Below, one piece after another: positions 46,201-53,579 of a stretch of DNA of 64,000 nucleotides. This DNA is from UBA5794 sp963714375. GTDB taxonomy: Bacteria; Actinomycetota; Acidimicrobiia; Spongiisociales; UBA5794. Position 1 is the first letter of the stretch, and every line of letters starts with the position of its first letter. The stretch covers positions 62,001 through 126,000 of the forward strand of contig CAVQOG010000002.1 of NCBI GenBank assembly GCA_963714375.1, given 5' to 3'. The position numbers and the translations under genes are program-made. The notes below the pieces were generated by a model that was given only the letters and a program-made list of their open reading frames with translations, did no database searches and was not told where the DNA came from.

Positions 46201-47505
46201 ATGACAACCCTCACAGACACACCGGAGATCGTTGGGCGAGGCAATCGCGAAGGTGCCGACCTATTCCGGGATTGGTTCACCGATCTTGACGCGACCGCCA
46301 AGAGCGGCAAGACGGCCGCCTACGTCTTCGTCATGGGATCCATCAATGAAATCCTCAAGACCTTCGACTTCCCCGTGACATTCCCCGAGATCAATTCCCT
46401 CCAGACAGCAGTGCGCCGGGTCGCTCACGAATATCTCGAGGAGGCTGAGGACTATGGCTACTCCCCCGATATCTGCGGCTACGTGAAGGCCGATGTCGGT
46501 ACGCAGCTGCGCGGCGGACAGCATCCAATGGCGCAGATCCCCAAGCCGGGTCTTACCGTTCTCACCAACGCATGCAACACCTACATCAAGTGGGCTGAGA
46601 TCTGGGAGCGGATGTACGGAACGCCGATGTTCACCATCGACATTCCTGGTACCCGCCAAGAAGGCCTCATCAGTCTGCCGGGTGAACACGATTTTGAGGG
46701 TGATCGCGCCTACGTCGAGACCCAGCTCAAAGAGCTCATCACGCTCTGTGAAGAGATCACCGGAACAAAGTTCGACATCGACAAGTTCCGCGAAGTACTC
46801 GGCTATGCCAACACAATGAGTGCTTCGTGGGAGCGAATCCTCGAGCTCAATGCTGCGAGTCCATCGCTGTTCAATGCGCTCACCGATGGCACGATCTACC
46901 TCGGCGTTGCAAACGGACTCCGTGGAACTCGTGAGGGTGCCGAGTACTTCGAGCGCCTGGTCGAAGAGATGGAGTACAAGGCGGCGCACGGAATCGGACA
47001 GACGATAGAGGAACGGTACCGACTCATCTTCGTCGGCGTGCCCTGCTATCCGATCTTCCGACGCTTCAACGAGCTGTTCACGGACTGGGGAGGGACGTTC
47101 GTCAACTCCACATACCTGTGGTTCGCCTCAGGCGGCACAAACCGCGGGTTCCAATATGACCTCGACAATCCGCTGACGAGTCTCGCTGAAGGCATACTCA
47201 TCAGCGTCAGGGATGCGATGGACTCAATGTTCCACCAGAACCGTGCCATCACAGACATGGCGGAGAACTTCGACATTGACGGGGTCATCTATCACCCGAT
47301 CAAGAGCTGCCGCACCGTATCGACAGGCCTGGCAGACGGCAGGAAGCATATGACTGAGAAGCTCGGGATTCCGAGCCTGTTCATTGAGTCGGACATGATG
47401 GACCGAAGGGTCGTATCAGAAGCACAGATGAAGAATCGCATCGACGCCTTCTTTGAAGGCCTCGCGTCTCGGGAGCGCCAGTCGCTCGCGGCCCAGAAAG
47501 GATGA
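46201..47505 (+). CDS. bzdO: Benzoyl-CoA reductase, BzdO/BcrB-like subunit
   Basis: Partner of the BzdN-like subunit, 434 residues from ATG 46201, with AAGGAGAAAC just upstream. It is of the same superfamily. VFVMGSINEILKTFDFPVTF and PEINSLQTAVRRVAHEYLEE open it, and DICGYVKADVGTQLRGGQHP and LTVLTNACNTYIKWAEIWER follow, with Cys residues available as cluster ligands. FVGVPCYPIFRRFNELFTDW and GVIYHPIKSCRTVSTGLADG are further motifs close to BcrB/BadE. Forty bases separate it from bzdN, the largest gap within the operon's enzyme genes. Confidence 0.9.
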   Translation: MTTLTDTPEIVGRGNREGADLFRDWFTDLDATAKSGKTAAYVFVMGSINEILKTFDFPVTFPEINSLQTAVRRVAHEYLEEAEDYGYSPDICGYVKADVGTQLRGGQHPMAQIPKPGLTVLTNACNTYIKWAEIWERMYGTPMFTIDIPGTRQEGLISLPGEHDFEGDRAYVETQLKELITLCEEITGTKFDIDKFREVLGYANTMSASWERILELNAASPSLFNALTDGTIYLGVANGLRGTREGAEYFERLVEEMEYKAAHGIGQTIEERYRLIFVGVPCYPIFRRFNELFTDWGGTFVNSTYLWFASGGTNRGFQYDLDNPLTSLAEGILISVRDAMDSMFHQNRAITDMAENFDIDGVIYHPIKSCRTVSTGLADGRKHMTEKLGIPSLFIESDMMDRRVVSEAQMKNRIDAFFEGLASRERQSLAAQKG

Positions 47506-47515
47506 GGTGATCGCA

Positions 47516-48337
47516 TTGGCATACGCAGCAGGAGTCGATGTCGGCTCAACCCAAACAAAAGCAGTGATAATCAACGAGGACGGCGAGATCGTCGGGAGGG
47601 CTCTCCTCGACACGGGAGCGAACGTCATCCAGGCAGCTGAGAACGCCTACGTCGTAGCCCGCGAGGAAGCAGGGATCGACGAACGCGAGGTCGAATACGT
47701 CGTCGGCACCGGATATGGCAGGTACCGGGTGACATTCGGCAACAGCCAGGTCACCGAGATCTCTTGCCACGGCCGTGGGGCGGTCCATCTTTTCCCGAAT
47801 ACAAGAACCGTCGTCGACATGGGCGGTCAGGACACGAAGGCCATCTCTGTTGCTGCCAACGGTGAGATCACCGACTTCTGCATGAACGACAAGTGCGCAG
47901 CCGGAACGGGTCGGTTTCTCGGTGCCGCTGCCGCAGCTCTTGACATTCCTCTCGATGATCTCGGGCCGGTTTCGCTCACGAGCACCAAGCCGATCAAGAT
48001 CTCGACAACCTGCACCGTGTTCGCAGAGTCCGAGGTTCTTGCGTGGATCGGAAAGGGCAAGAAGATTGAGGACATCCTGTGGGGCGTCCACACATCGATT
48101 GCCGCTCGCTCTGCTGGTCTGATGCGCAGAGTGGGAATCGAAGATGAGATCACCTTCACTGGAGGTGTGACACGCAACAAGGGAATGGTCAAGGCGCTCG
48201 AGGAGCGGCTTGAGAAGCCACTCAATATTTCTGAAGACTGCCATTTCATGGGCGCACTCGGTGCGGCACTGTTCGCTCTTGACGAGATCAAGACGGGCCG
48301 CACCGCAGTCAAGACAGGCGCGGGGGTGAAGTCGTGA
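47516..48337 (+). CDS. bzdP: Benzoyl-CoA reductase ATPase subunit, BzdP/BcrD-like
   Basis: ATP-hydrolysing activator subunit of the BcrA/BcrD/BadF ASKHA family, which couples ATP to low-potential electron transfer. TTG 47516 (GAGGTGA upstream) gives the standard start MAYAAGVDVGSTQTKAVI and 273 residues; GTG 47507 is also possible. Nucleotide-binding DVGSTQTK and DMGGQDTKAI are present. Cys in NDKCAAGTGRFL and TTCTVFAESEV are the two residues by which such subunits share a [4Fe-4S] cluster across the dimer. ITFTGGVTRNKGMVKALEER closes the fold. It lies 10 bases after bzdO and overlaps the next gene by four. Confidence 0.9.
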   Translation: MAYAAGVDVGSTQTKAVIINEDGEIVGRALLDTGANVIQAAENAYVVAREEAGIDEREVEYVVGTGYGRYRVTFGNSQVTEISCHGRGAVHLFPNTRTVVDMGGQDTKAISVAANGEITDFCMNDKCAAGTGRFLGAAAAALDIPLDDLGPVSLTSTKPIKISTTCTVFAESEVLAWIGKGKKIEDILWGVHTSIAARSAGLMRRVGIEDEITFTGGVTRNKGMVKALEERLEKPLNISEDCHFMGALGAALFALDEIKTGRTAVKTGAGVKS

Positions 48338-49158
48338 TCATCACAGCAGGACTCGACGTCGGCTCCACCTATACCAAGTGCGTCATTCAGAACGAGGAAG
48401 GAACGATCCTGGCCAAGGTTGTCGAACCGACCGGTTTCCGCCTACGCGAGGTCGCACGCCAGGTCTACGACGAAGCGCTTGAGACCGCAGGTCTCGACGA
48501 AAGCGACGTAACCTACGTGATTGCGACCGGTGCTGGACGCCATCAGGTCGATTTCAAGGACATCCACGTCACGGATCTCACGGCAAGCGCTCGCGGTGCA
48601 TGCTTCCTCTTCCCTGGTACCCGCACGATCCTTGATATCGGCGGTCAGACGATGAAGGCGTCCAGAGTTGACGATAAGGCTCAGGTTCAGTCCTTCCGTC
48701 TGAACGACAAGTGTGCAGCGGGGACCGGTGCCTTCCTCGAGAAGACAGCGCGCTACATGGGCTACACGACGCAGGAAATCAGCGTCCTGATGACCACGTC
48801 CAAAGAACCGGTCCCGATCTCGGGTGTGTGTGCCGTGTTTGCCGAGTCCGAGGTGATCAACCATCTCTCGATTGGAACGCCACCTGCCGACATCATGCAG
48901 GGTGCGATGGAGTCGCTCACCGGACGCTCCGTGCAGCTCATGAAGCGTGTCAGGGCAGAGCCGGAATTCACCCTCATCGGGGGCATCCTGCGATTCGAGA
49001 CGATGGGCAAATCGGTCAGCAAGGCGCTCGAAGCCGAGGTCAACGTACCGGACCCAGAGATGGTGCAGTTTGTCGCTGCTCTCGGATGCGCGATTCTCGG
49101 ACGCCGCCGCCTCGAAAAGCTGGCGAAGGAGAAGGTTGAAGCGGCGGTCCCTGCATGA
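48334..49158 (+). CDS. bzdQ: Benzoyl-CoA reductase ATPase subunit, BzdQ/BcrA-like
   Basis: Second ASKHA subunit, 274 residues from GTG 48334 (GTGA overlap). It has LDVGSTYTKCVIQNEEG, DIGGQTMKASRVDD, NDKCAAGTGAFLEKTAR and GVCAVFAESEVINHLSIG, so both cluster Cys are kept as in its partner. FTLIGGILRFETMGKSVSKA ends the ATPase fold. The short form is that of Bzd-type enzymes; Thauera BcrA is about 160 residues longer. Two different ATPase subunits, each with one pair of Cys, are what a class I reductase needs, in contrast to dehydratases with one homodimeric activator. Confidence 0.9.
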   Translation: MIITAGLDVGSTYTKCVIQNEEGTILAKVVEPTGFRLREVARQVYDEALETAGLDESDVTYVIATGAGRHQVDFKDIHVTDLTASARGACFLFPGTRTILDIGGQTMKASRVDDKAQVQSFRLNDKCAAGTGAFLEKTARYMGYTTQEISVLMTTSKEPVPISGVCAVFAESEVINHLSIGTPPADIMQGAMESLTGRSVQLMKRVRAEPEFTLIGGILRFETMGKSVSKALEAEVNVPDPEMVQFVAALGCAILGRRRLEKLAKEKVEAAVPA

Positions 49159-49448
49159 CCGAGATGTCCGAGTCCGCGATCGGCGAGCCATCCCTCGTCA
49201 CCGCGGTCTACTGCGCCGAGGAGATTGTCGTCCTCAACGGGGACGCACTCCACGCCGCAGGATGGATGCAACGCACGGTGACGGATCCGAACCGAATCGG
49301 TGAACTCGAGGAGCTCTATCAGAGCGTCGGCTACGAGACCACGATCGTACCGCTCGACCCCGACAGCTTCGGGGAGAGCTGCAACGACTGTGCTGTGACC
49401 GCTTGCGCTGAGTACCTCGCCCTCTTCACCCGGAAAGTGGGGGCATAG
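49155..49448 (+). CDS. Small Cys-rich protein ending the reductase operon
   Basis: A 97-residue protein coupled to bzdQ by a four-base overlap. It has no signal or membrane segment. Four Cys residues are present: one near the start (VYCAEEIVV) and CNDCAVTAC near the end, spacing that could hold a metal or cluster. NGDALHAAGWMQRTVTDPNR and VGYETTIVPLDPDSFGESCN lie between. I do not recognise the family. Position suggests an accessory factor of the reductase, such as an assembly or electron-transfer helper, not proven. Confidence 0.75.
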   Translation: MTEMSESAIGEPSLVTAVYCAEEIVVLNGDALHAAGWMQRTVTDPNRIGELEELYQSVGYETTIVPLDPDSFGESCNDCAVTACAEYLALFTRKVGA

Positions 49449-49454
49449 GCAACC

Positions 49455-49545
49455 TGACGTCTGACGTCGGAGAGCCCCTCTTCACGCGTCCCCCTTCAAG
49501 GGGGGACGGATCCGACATGGTCGGATCATGGGGGCGTGCGAGCCG
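49455..49545. repeat. GACGTC units and double-hairpin element between convergent operons
   Basis: CTGACGTCTGACGTCGG (about 49454-49470) is followed by a C-run hairpin, GTCCCCC...GGGGGAC (about 49488-49507), then GATCCGAC (49509-49516), loop ATG, GTCGGATC (49520-49527), then ATGGGGGCGTGCGAGCC. It lies where the reductase operon and the nine-gene minus-strand operon meet and may end both transcripts. Confidence 0.8.
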
Positions 49546-49604
49546 TCTGCGCCTCTGAGGCCTGCGTGCCCCGTCTTCCAGCACGGGACGGTGTTCAGGC
49601 ACGC

Positions 49605-50387
49605 CTACTCCCAGACGGGCGAGCGCTTTTCGATGAAGGCTTGGATACCTTCCACACCATTGTGGGTCGGAAGCAATTCCTCGATGTAGACGCGCTCGGC
49701 TTCTGTGAGCCTGGCGTCGACATCGGCCGCGTACGAATCCCGAATTGCCCCAGTCGCGATGCGGAGGGACGATGCTGACCTCGGAACGAAATGGCGTTCC
49801 ACATAGGCATCGATTGTGGCGTCAAGCTCACCGTCAGGGGCAATCACATTGACGATGCCCATTGTGGATGCCTCGTCGGTTCGCACCGTGCGGCCGGTCA
49901 GCAGGATGTCCTCGGCGATTCGACTCTTGCCCTGGGCGCCGAGAAGCGCCGTAGCTGCTGGCGGAATGACGCCGAGTTGGATCTCGGGGCAGGCAAGCTT
50001 TGCTGACTCCTCGGCAATCACGATGCCACAACCCAGAACGAGTTCAAGCCCTCCCCCGAGGCAACTTCCCTGCACCCCCACAACCGTTGGATAGGGAAAG
50101 TGAACCAAGGCACGGATGACGGAACCAAGTGCGGCAAGCATTTCAGGCGCCGTGCCGGGCAAGTGTTCCTCGACACTCGCACCGAACGAGAAGTTGCTCC
50201 CTGCCGCACGCAAGACGAGGACCTTGCCACGCACCGCGTCCGCAGCCGATGCAATTGCCTGTTCCAACTGGCCACACATCGCGATATCGACCACGTTCCC
50301 CGGCGGTTGGTCGATCGTGATTGTGTGAATAGCCCCATCGTCAGAGACATCGTGACGGACGGACGCGTCGGACACCGAAGCCGTCAT
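49605..50387 (-). CDS. dch: Cyclohexa-1,5-diene-1-carbonyl-CoA hydratase
   Basis: An enoyl-CoA hydratase-family enzyme, 260 residues, that adds water to the product of benzoyl-CoA reductase, giving 6-hydroxycyclohex-1-ene-1-carbonyl-CoA. The crotonase motifs are FSFGASVEEHLPG (CoA-binding loop) and GSCLGGGLELVLGCGIVIAE (oxyanion hole). The GASVEEHLP stretch and the short length match Dch/BzdW more than general hydratases. The frame starts MTASVSDASVRHDVSD and overlaps oah by four bases. Last gene of the operon; assignment rests on sequence plus the presence of had and oah. Confidence 0.85.
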   Translation of the reverse strand: MTASVSDASVRHDVSDDGAIHTITIDQPPGNVVDIAMCGQLEQAIASAADAVRGKVLVLRAAGSNFSFGASVEEHLPGTAPEMLAALGSVIRALVHFPYPTVVGVQGSCLGGGLELVLGCGIVIAEESAKLACPEIQLGVIPPAATALLGAQGKSRIAEDILLTGRTVRTDEASTMGIVNVIAPDGELDATIDAYVERHFVPRSASSLRIATGAIRDSYAADVDARLTEAERVYIEELLPTHNGVEGIQAFIEKRSPVWE

Positions 50388-51502
50388 GCATCGGCCTTGT
50401 ACTGCGGCGATACCGCCTCTGTCAGCTCATCACCCCATGTCTCGCCCTGCGCGATCCTGCGCCGGAGGTCGATGTAGTCGACCTCGCGACCGACCTCGCG
50501 ATCACCACGGTGAAATGCTTGGAACCCTGCCTTGGCCTCGGTCATCATGTTCAGCGAAAGCCACGCCCGGTTCGACTCTTTGTTCTTGTCCCAGTGCTCG
50601 AGTTTCTTCTTGCGGACGGACTCAGTCGTCTTGATCGTGCAGTCGGGCATGGTGTACAGGATCTTGGTGATCATCTCGCCCACACCCGCATCGAGCATTG
50701 AGAAATCCACGGTGGCTGACTTGACCACCTCCTTGGCTGCAGCAAGTTCATCGCCCTCCTTCGATGTTCCGTGGACAATCTTGCCCCACTCATCGAGATA
50801 GCGATCCGTTACGACAAGCGGGTTCGGAATGAAGTTGCCATCGACCTTCAGCACGGGATAGATGTCGTTGACCAACCTGAGGCGAAGGGCCTCATGGGCG
50901 CTCCACGGATCACATAGCACACAGCTCGCCATGGCGTCTGAGAATCCGACGTAGAGGTCAAGGAAGTCGGTGGAGCCCCCATCTGGTGCGGACCCGTGCT
51001 TCGGACCGGCCTGGCCGAACCGGGCCATATCGGACGCAAGCGTGAAGTCACATGCCATTCCGATTTCCTGGCCGCCACCGATTCGCATCCCGTTGACCCG
51101 GTTGATGACAGGCTTGTCGCACATGAGGATCGCCGAGACCATGTCGTTGAACAGACGCATGTACTGGCGATACTCCAAGGGCCGGCCGGCGTAGTACTCG
51201 GAGTATTCCTCCGTGTTGCCCCCGGTGCAGAACGAACGATCCCCCACCGCTGTGAACACGACGGCGACGGCTGCCCTGTCGACGGAGGCACGACGGAAGG
51301 CGAGAATGACCTCCTTCACCGATGCGGTTGTATACGAATTGAGCTGTTCTGGATTGTTGAGCGTGATCCACACCGAGTGAAGACCGTCGACAACTGCTCC
51401 GGCTGCGTCATGGATCGGGCGCTCCTCATAGAGCACCTCGTTGAACGTCGCTTCGGGAACGAGTTCGTGGTTGACGAACTCGAAGCTTTCTACCGATGCC
51501 AT
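50384..51502 (-). CDS. oah: 6-Oxocyclohex-1-ene-1-carbonyl-CoA hydrolase
   Basis: Ring-opening enzyme of the benzoyl-CoA pathway: it hydrates and cleaves 6-oxocyclohexenoyl-CoA to 3-hydroxypimeloyl-CoA. From ATG 51502 (AAAGGTGG upstream) the product is 372 residues, the known length, longer than usual crotonases. Motifs include LHSVWITLNNPEQLNSYTTA, DRSFCTGGNTEEYSEYYAGR, VNGMRIGGGQEIGMACDFTL and GQAGPKHGSAPDGGSTDFLD, all close to Oah/BzdY. An open frame continues to 51913 but overlaps had and is not used. It is 13 bases downstream of had. Confidence 0.93.
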   Translation of the reverse strand: MASVESFEFVNHELVPEATFNEVLYEERPIHDAAGAVVDGLHSVWITLNNPEQLNSYTTASVKEVILAFRRASVDRAAVAVVFTAVGDRSFCTGGNTEEYSEYYAGRPLEYRQYMRLFNDMVSAILMCDKPVINRVNGMRIGGGQEIGMACDFTLASDMARFGQAGPKHGSAPDGGSTDFLDLYVGFSDAMASCVLCDPWSAHEALRLRLVNDIYPVLKVDGNFIPNPLVVTDRYLDEWGKIVHGTSKEGDELAAAKEVVKSATVDFSMLDAGVGEMITKILYTMPDCTIKTTESVRKKKLEHWDKNKESNRAWLSLNMMTEAKAGFQAFHRGDREVGREVDYIDLRRRIAQGETWGDELTEAVSPQYKADA

Positions 51503-51515
51503 GGTGTTCCACCTT

Positions 51516-52577
51516 TCATGGGATAAGAATTGTGCGTCGTGGGTCCACGCGGTTGTGTGCGTCATCGAGAGCTTGGGCGATATTGGCCATTGGGACCTTG
51601 CGCACGAAGGGAAGGAGATCAACCTTGCCGGACGTGACCAGTTCAATCGCCTCCGGGTAGAGCTGCGGCGGACAGCCCCAGGTTCCGAATGCAGTGGCGT
51701 CGAATGCCATGAGGTTTGAGAGCCTGACCGAGATCTTGTCCATGGTGAATCCGACAACCGCAAGTGTTGCCTGTGGGCCAAGCATGCCGTAGGCGGTTTC
51801 TTGCCCGGGTGCGGTTCCGGAGCATTCAAAGATCTTCCAACCGGTTGCTGGCTTCCCGAATGCCTTGGCATGTGCTCGCACAGCCTCACGTACGTCACGG
51901 GCCGACATGCCACGTGAATTCACCGTTGCCGAGGCTCCGAAGTCTCTGAGCTGCTCAAGGCGTTCGTCGTCGATGTCGACTGCAACGACCGTGGCACCAG
52001 ATGCCGCTGCGATCTGGACCGCATACGAACCAACGCCGCCGACTCCAACGATGACGACGAAGTCACCATCTGTCACTCCGGCCCGTCGAACGGCTTGAAG
52101 CGGTGTCGTCACAGCGTCGGCGATAACGGACAGATCGGCAAGATCGTATCGATCAGGAAGGCCCTCGATCACCGACAACCCGTTCGTCGGAACCGTGATG
52201 TGGGTTGCCCATCCCCCATCGAGATCGTTGCCTGGCATCTTCTGGTTGATGCACGCGTTGCCTTTTCCTGCCGAGCACAAGTCACATGCATCGCAAGGAA
52301 TCACCGCCGGAATGAGTACTGCCTTCTCGAGCCAGCCCTCAGACCCGGATCCAGCCTCAACCACGCGACCGCTGATCTCGTGCCCGAGGACGATGGGAAG
52401 TGGCTGCTTCGTGGCAACGCTTCCGTCGAGGAATCCGAGGTCCGTGTGGCACACCCCGCATCCGGCGACTTCGACCACTACCTCACCTTGGCCGGGAGGG
52501 CGCGCAGCATCCTCGACCCGTTCGAGGGGTTCACCAACCCCGTTGAAACGCCACGAGTACCTACTGTCGCTGCTCAT
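51516..52577 (-). CDS. had: 6-Hydroxycyclohex-1-ene-1-carbonyl-CoA dehydrogenase
   Basis: A zinc alcohol dehydrogenase-family enzyme that oxidises the hydroxy intermediate with NAD. AGGAGAC precedes ATG 52577; the product is 353 residues. GCGVCHTDLGFLDGSVATKQ and GHEISGRVVEAG give the catalytic zinc ligands, PCDACDLCSAGKGNAC the structural zinc site, and VIVGVGGVGSYAVQIAAASG the NAD fold. KMPGNDLDGGWATHITVP and the TAFGTWGCPPQLYPEAIELV region are typical of Had/BzdX. Placed between hcrB and oah. Confidence 0.92.
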   Translation of the reverse strand: MSSDSRYSWRFNGVGEPLERVEDAARPPGQGEVVVEVAGCGVCHTDLGFLDGSVATKQPLPIVLGHEISGRVVEAGSGSEGWLEKAVLIPAVIPCDACDLCSAGKGNACINQKMPGNDLDGGWATHITVPTNGLSVIEGLPDRYDLADLSVIADAVTTPLQAVRRAGVTDGDFVVIVGVGGVGSYAVQIAAASGATVVAVDIDDERLEQLRDFGASATVNSRGMSARDVREAVRAHAKAFGKPATGWKIFECSGTAPGQETAYGMLGPQATLAVVGFTMDKISVRLSNLMAFDATAFGTWGCPPQLYPEAIELVTSGKVDLLPFVRKVPMANIAQALDDAHNRVDPRRTILIP

Positions 52578-52595
52578 TGCTTGTCTCCTGTCCCT

Positions 52596-53579
52596 TCACA
52601 CACGCTCTGTGGCGGCTTCTGTCAGCGCTTTCGCCACATGCACGGAGATCATCCACTTTCGATACCGCTGGCCCGTGTCGGTGTTGTCCTGAGCTCGGAC
52701 AGGCTTCGAGGCGATCTCGGATGCCTCTTCAATGACCTCGGGCGTCAGATGCTTGCCAACAAGGAATTCCTCGGCATCCGTTGCGCTCACCGGAGCAGAA
52801 GCGATGCCACCCACGACGATACGTGCGGTCTTGCAGAGTCCCTCGGAGTCGACGTCGACGGCGCACGCAACGGAGAGCAGAGCGAAGTCGATTGATCCGC
52901 GCCTGCGCAGCTTCTGGAACGATGTATGGACGGTATCTGCAGGAATTGTGACGTCGACGAGGATCTCATCGGATGTCTTGGCGAGATAATCGATCCCGTC
53001 GCTGCGATACAGCGATTCGGCTGGCACCACGCGCTCTCCGCGCGTACTGACCAAGCGCACGGTTGCGTTGAGGGCAATGACGACTGGTGCGAGATCGGTT
53101 GAGCTGATGGCCCAGCAGCGATCACTCGCGGGAGCAACCCAGCAGGTGTCGCCTCCATCCTTGAGGCAATGACCGCGGGCTTGTCGCCACGTCAGTGGCA
53201 TGTCGATGTAGTTGCAGCGCGTATCGACGCACAGGTTGCCGCCGATCGTTGCAGAGTTTCTGATCTGCGGTGAAGCCACGGTCGCTGCAGCAGAAGCCAA
53301 CATCGTCGGAACATCTGGTGACTCGGCGATCTCCGTCAGGGTTGTGAGAGCACCAATCACGCAAGCGCCGTCATCGGCGAAAGCAATGCCGTGCATGGCT
53401 TCGATGTCGGCGAGGGAAACCAGCGTGACCGGAGCTGTCTGCCGACGCTTGAGTTTGGGCACCAGGTCGGTACCTCCGGCAATGAGTACCGCACGGTCCT
53501 GTGGGTTCGAAACGAGCTTGGCAGCTTCTTCAAGCGTCCCTACGGACACGAATCCCACCGGTGGTACCTGAATCGTCAC
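52596..53579 (-). CDS. hcrB: 4-Hydroxybenzoyl-CoA reductase FAD subunit
   Basis: Beta subunit of the xanthine-oxidase-family enzyme that removes the para-hydroxyl of 4-hydroxybenzoyl-CoA, giving benzoyl-CoA. The 327-residue protein has the FAD motifs LIAGGTDLVPKLKR and ATIGGNLCVDTRCNY. Between them and the rest lies the insertion special to this enzyme: Cys residues in NLCVDTRC, GHCLKDGGDTC and SDRCWAI, which in Thauera bind an extra [4Fe-4S] cluster. This insertion separates it from ordinary FAD subunits. The stop of hcrA overlaps its start by four bases (ATGA). Confidence 0.95.
   Translation of the reverse strand: MTIQVPPVGFVSVGTLEEAAKLVSNPQDRAVLIAGGTDLVPKLKRRQTAPVTLVSLADIEAMHGIAFADDGACVIGALTTLTEIAESPDVPTMLASAAATVASPQIRNSATIGGNLCVDTRCNYIDMPLTWRQARGHCLKDGGDTCWVAPASDRCWAISSTDLAPVVIALNATVRLVSTRGERVVPAESLYRSDGIDYLAKTSDEILVDVTIPADTVHTSFQKLRRRGSIDFALLSVACAVDVDSEGLCKTARIVVGGIASAPVSATDAEEFLVGKHLTPEVIEEASEIASKPVRAQDNTDTGQRYRKWMISVHVAKALTEAATERV

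Noticed and set aside
51503..51913. Long N-terminal extension of the oah frame
   Set aside because: It runs over the had gene in another frame; ATG 51502 has a good ribosome site and gives the family length.
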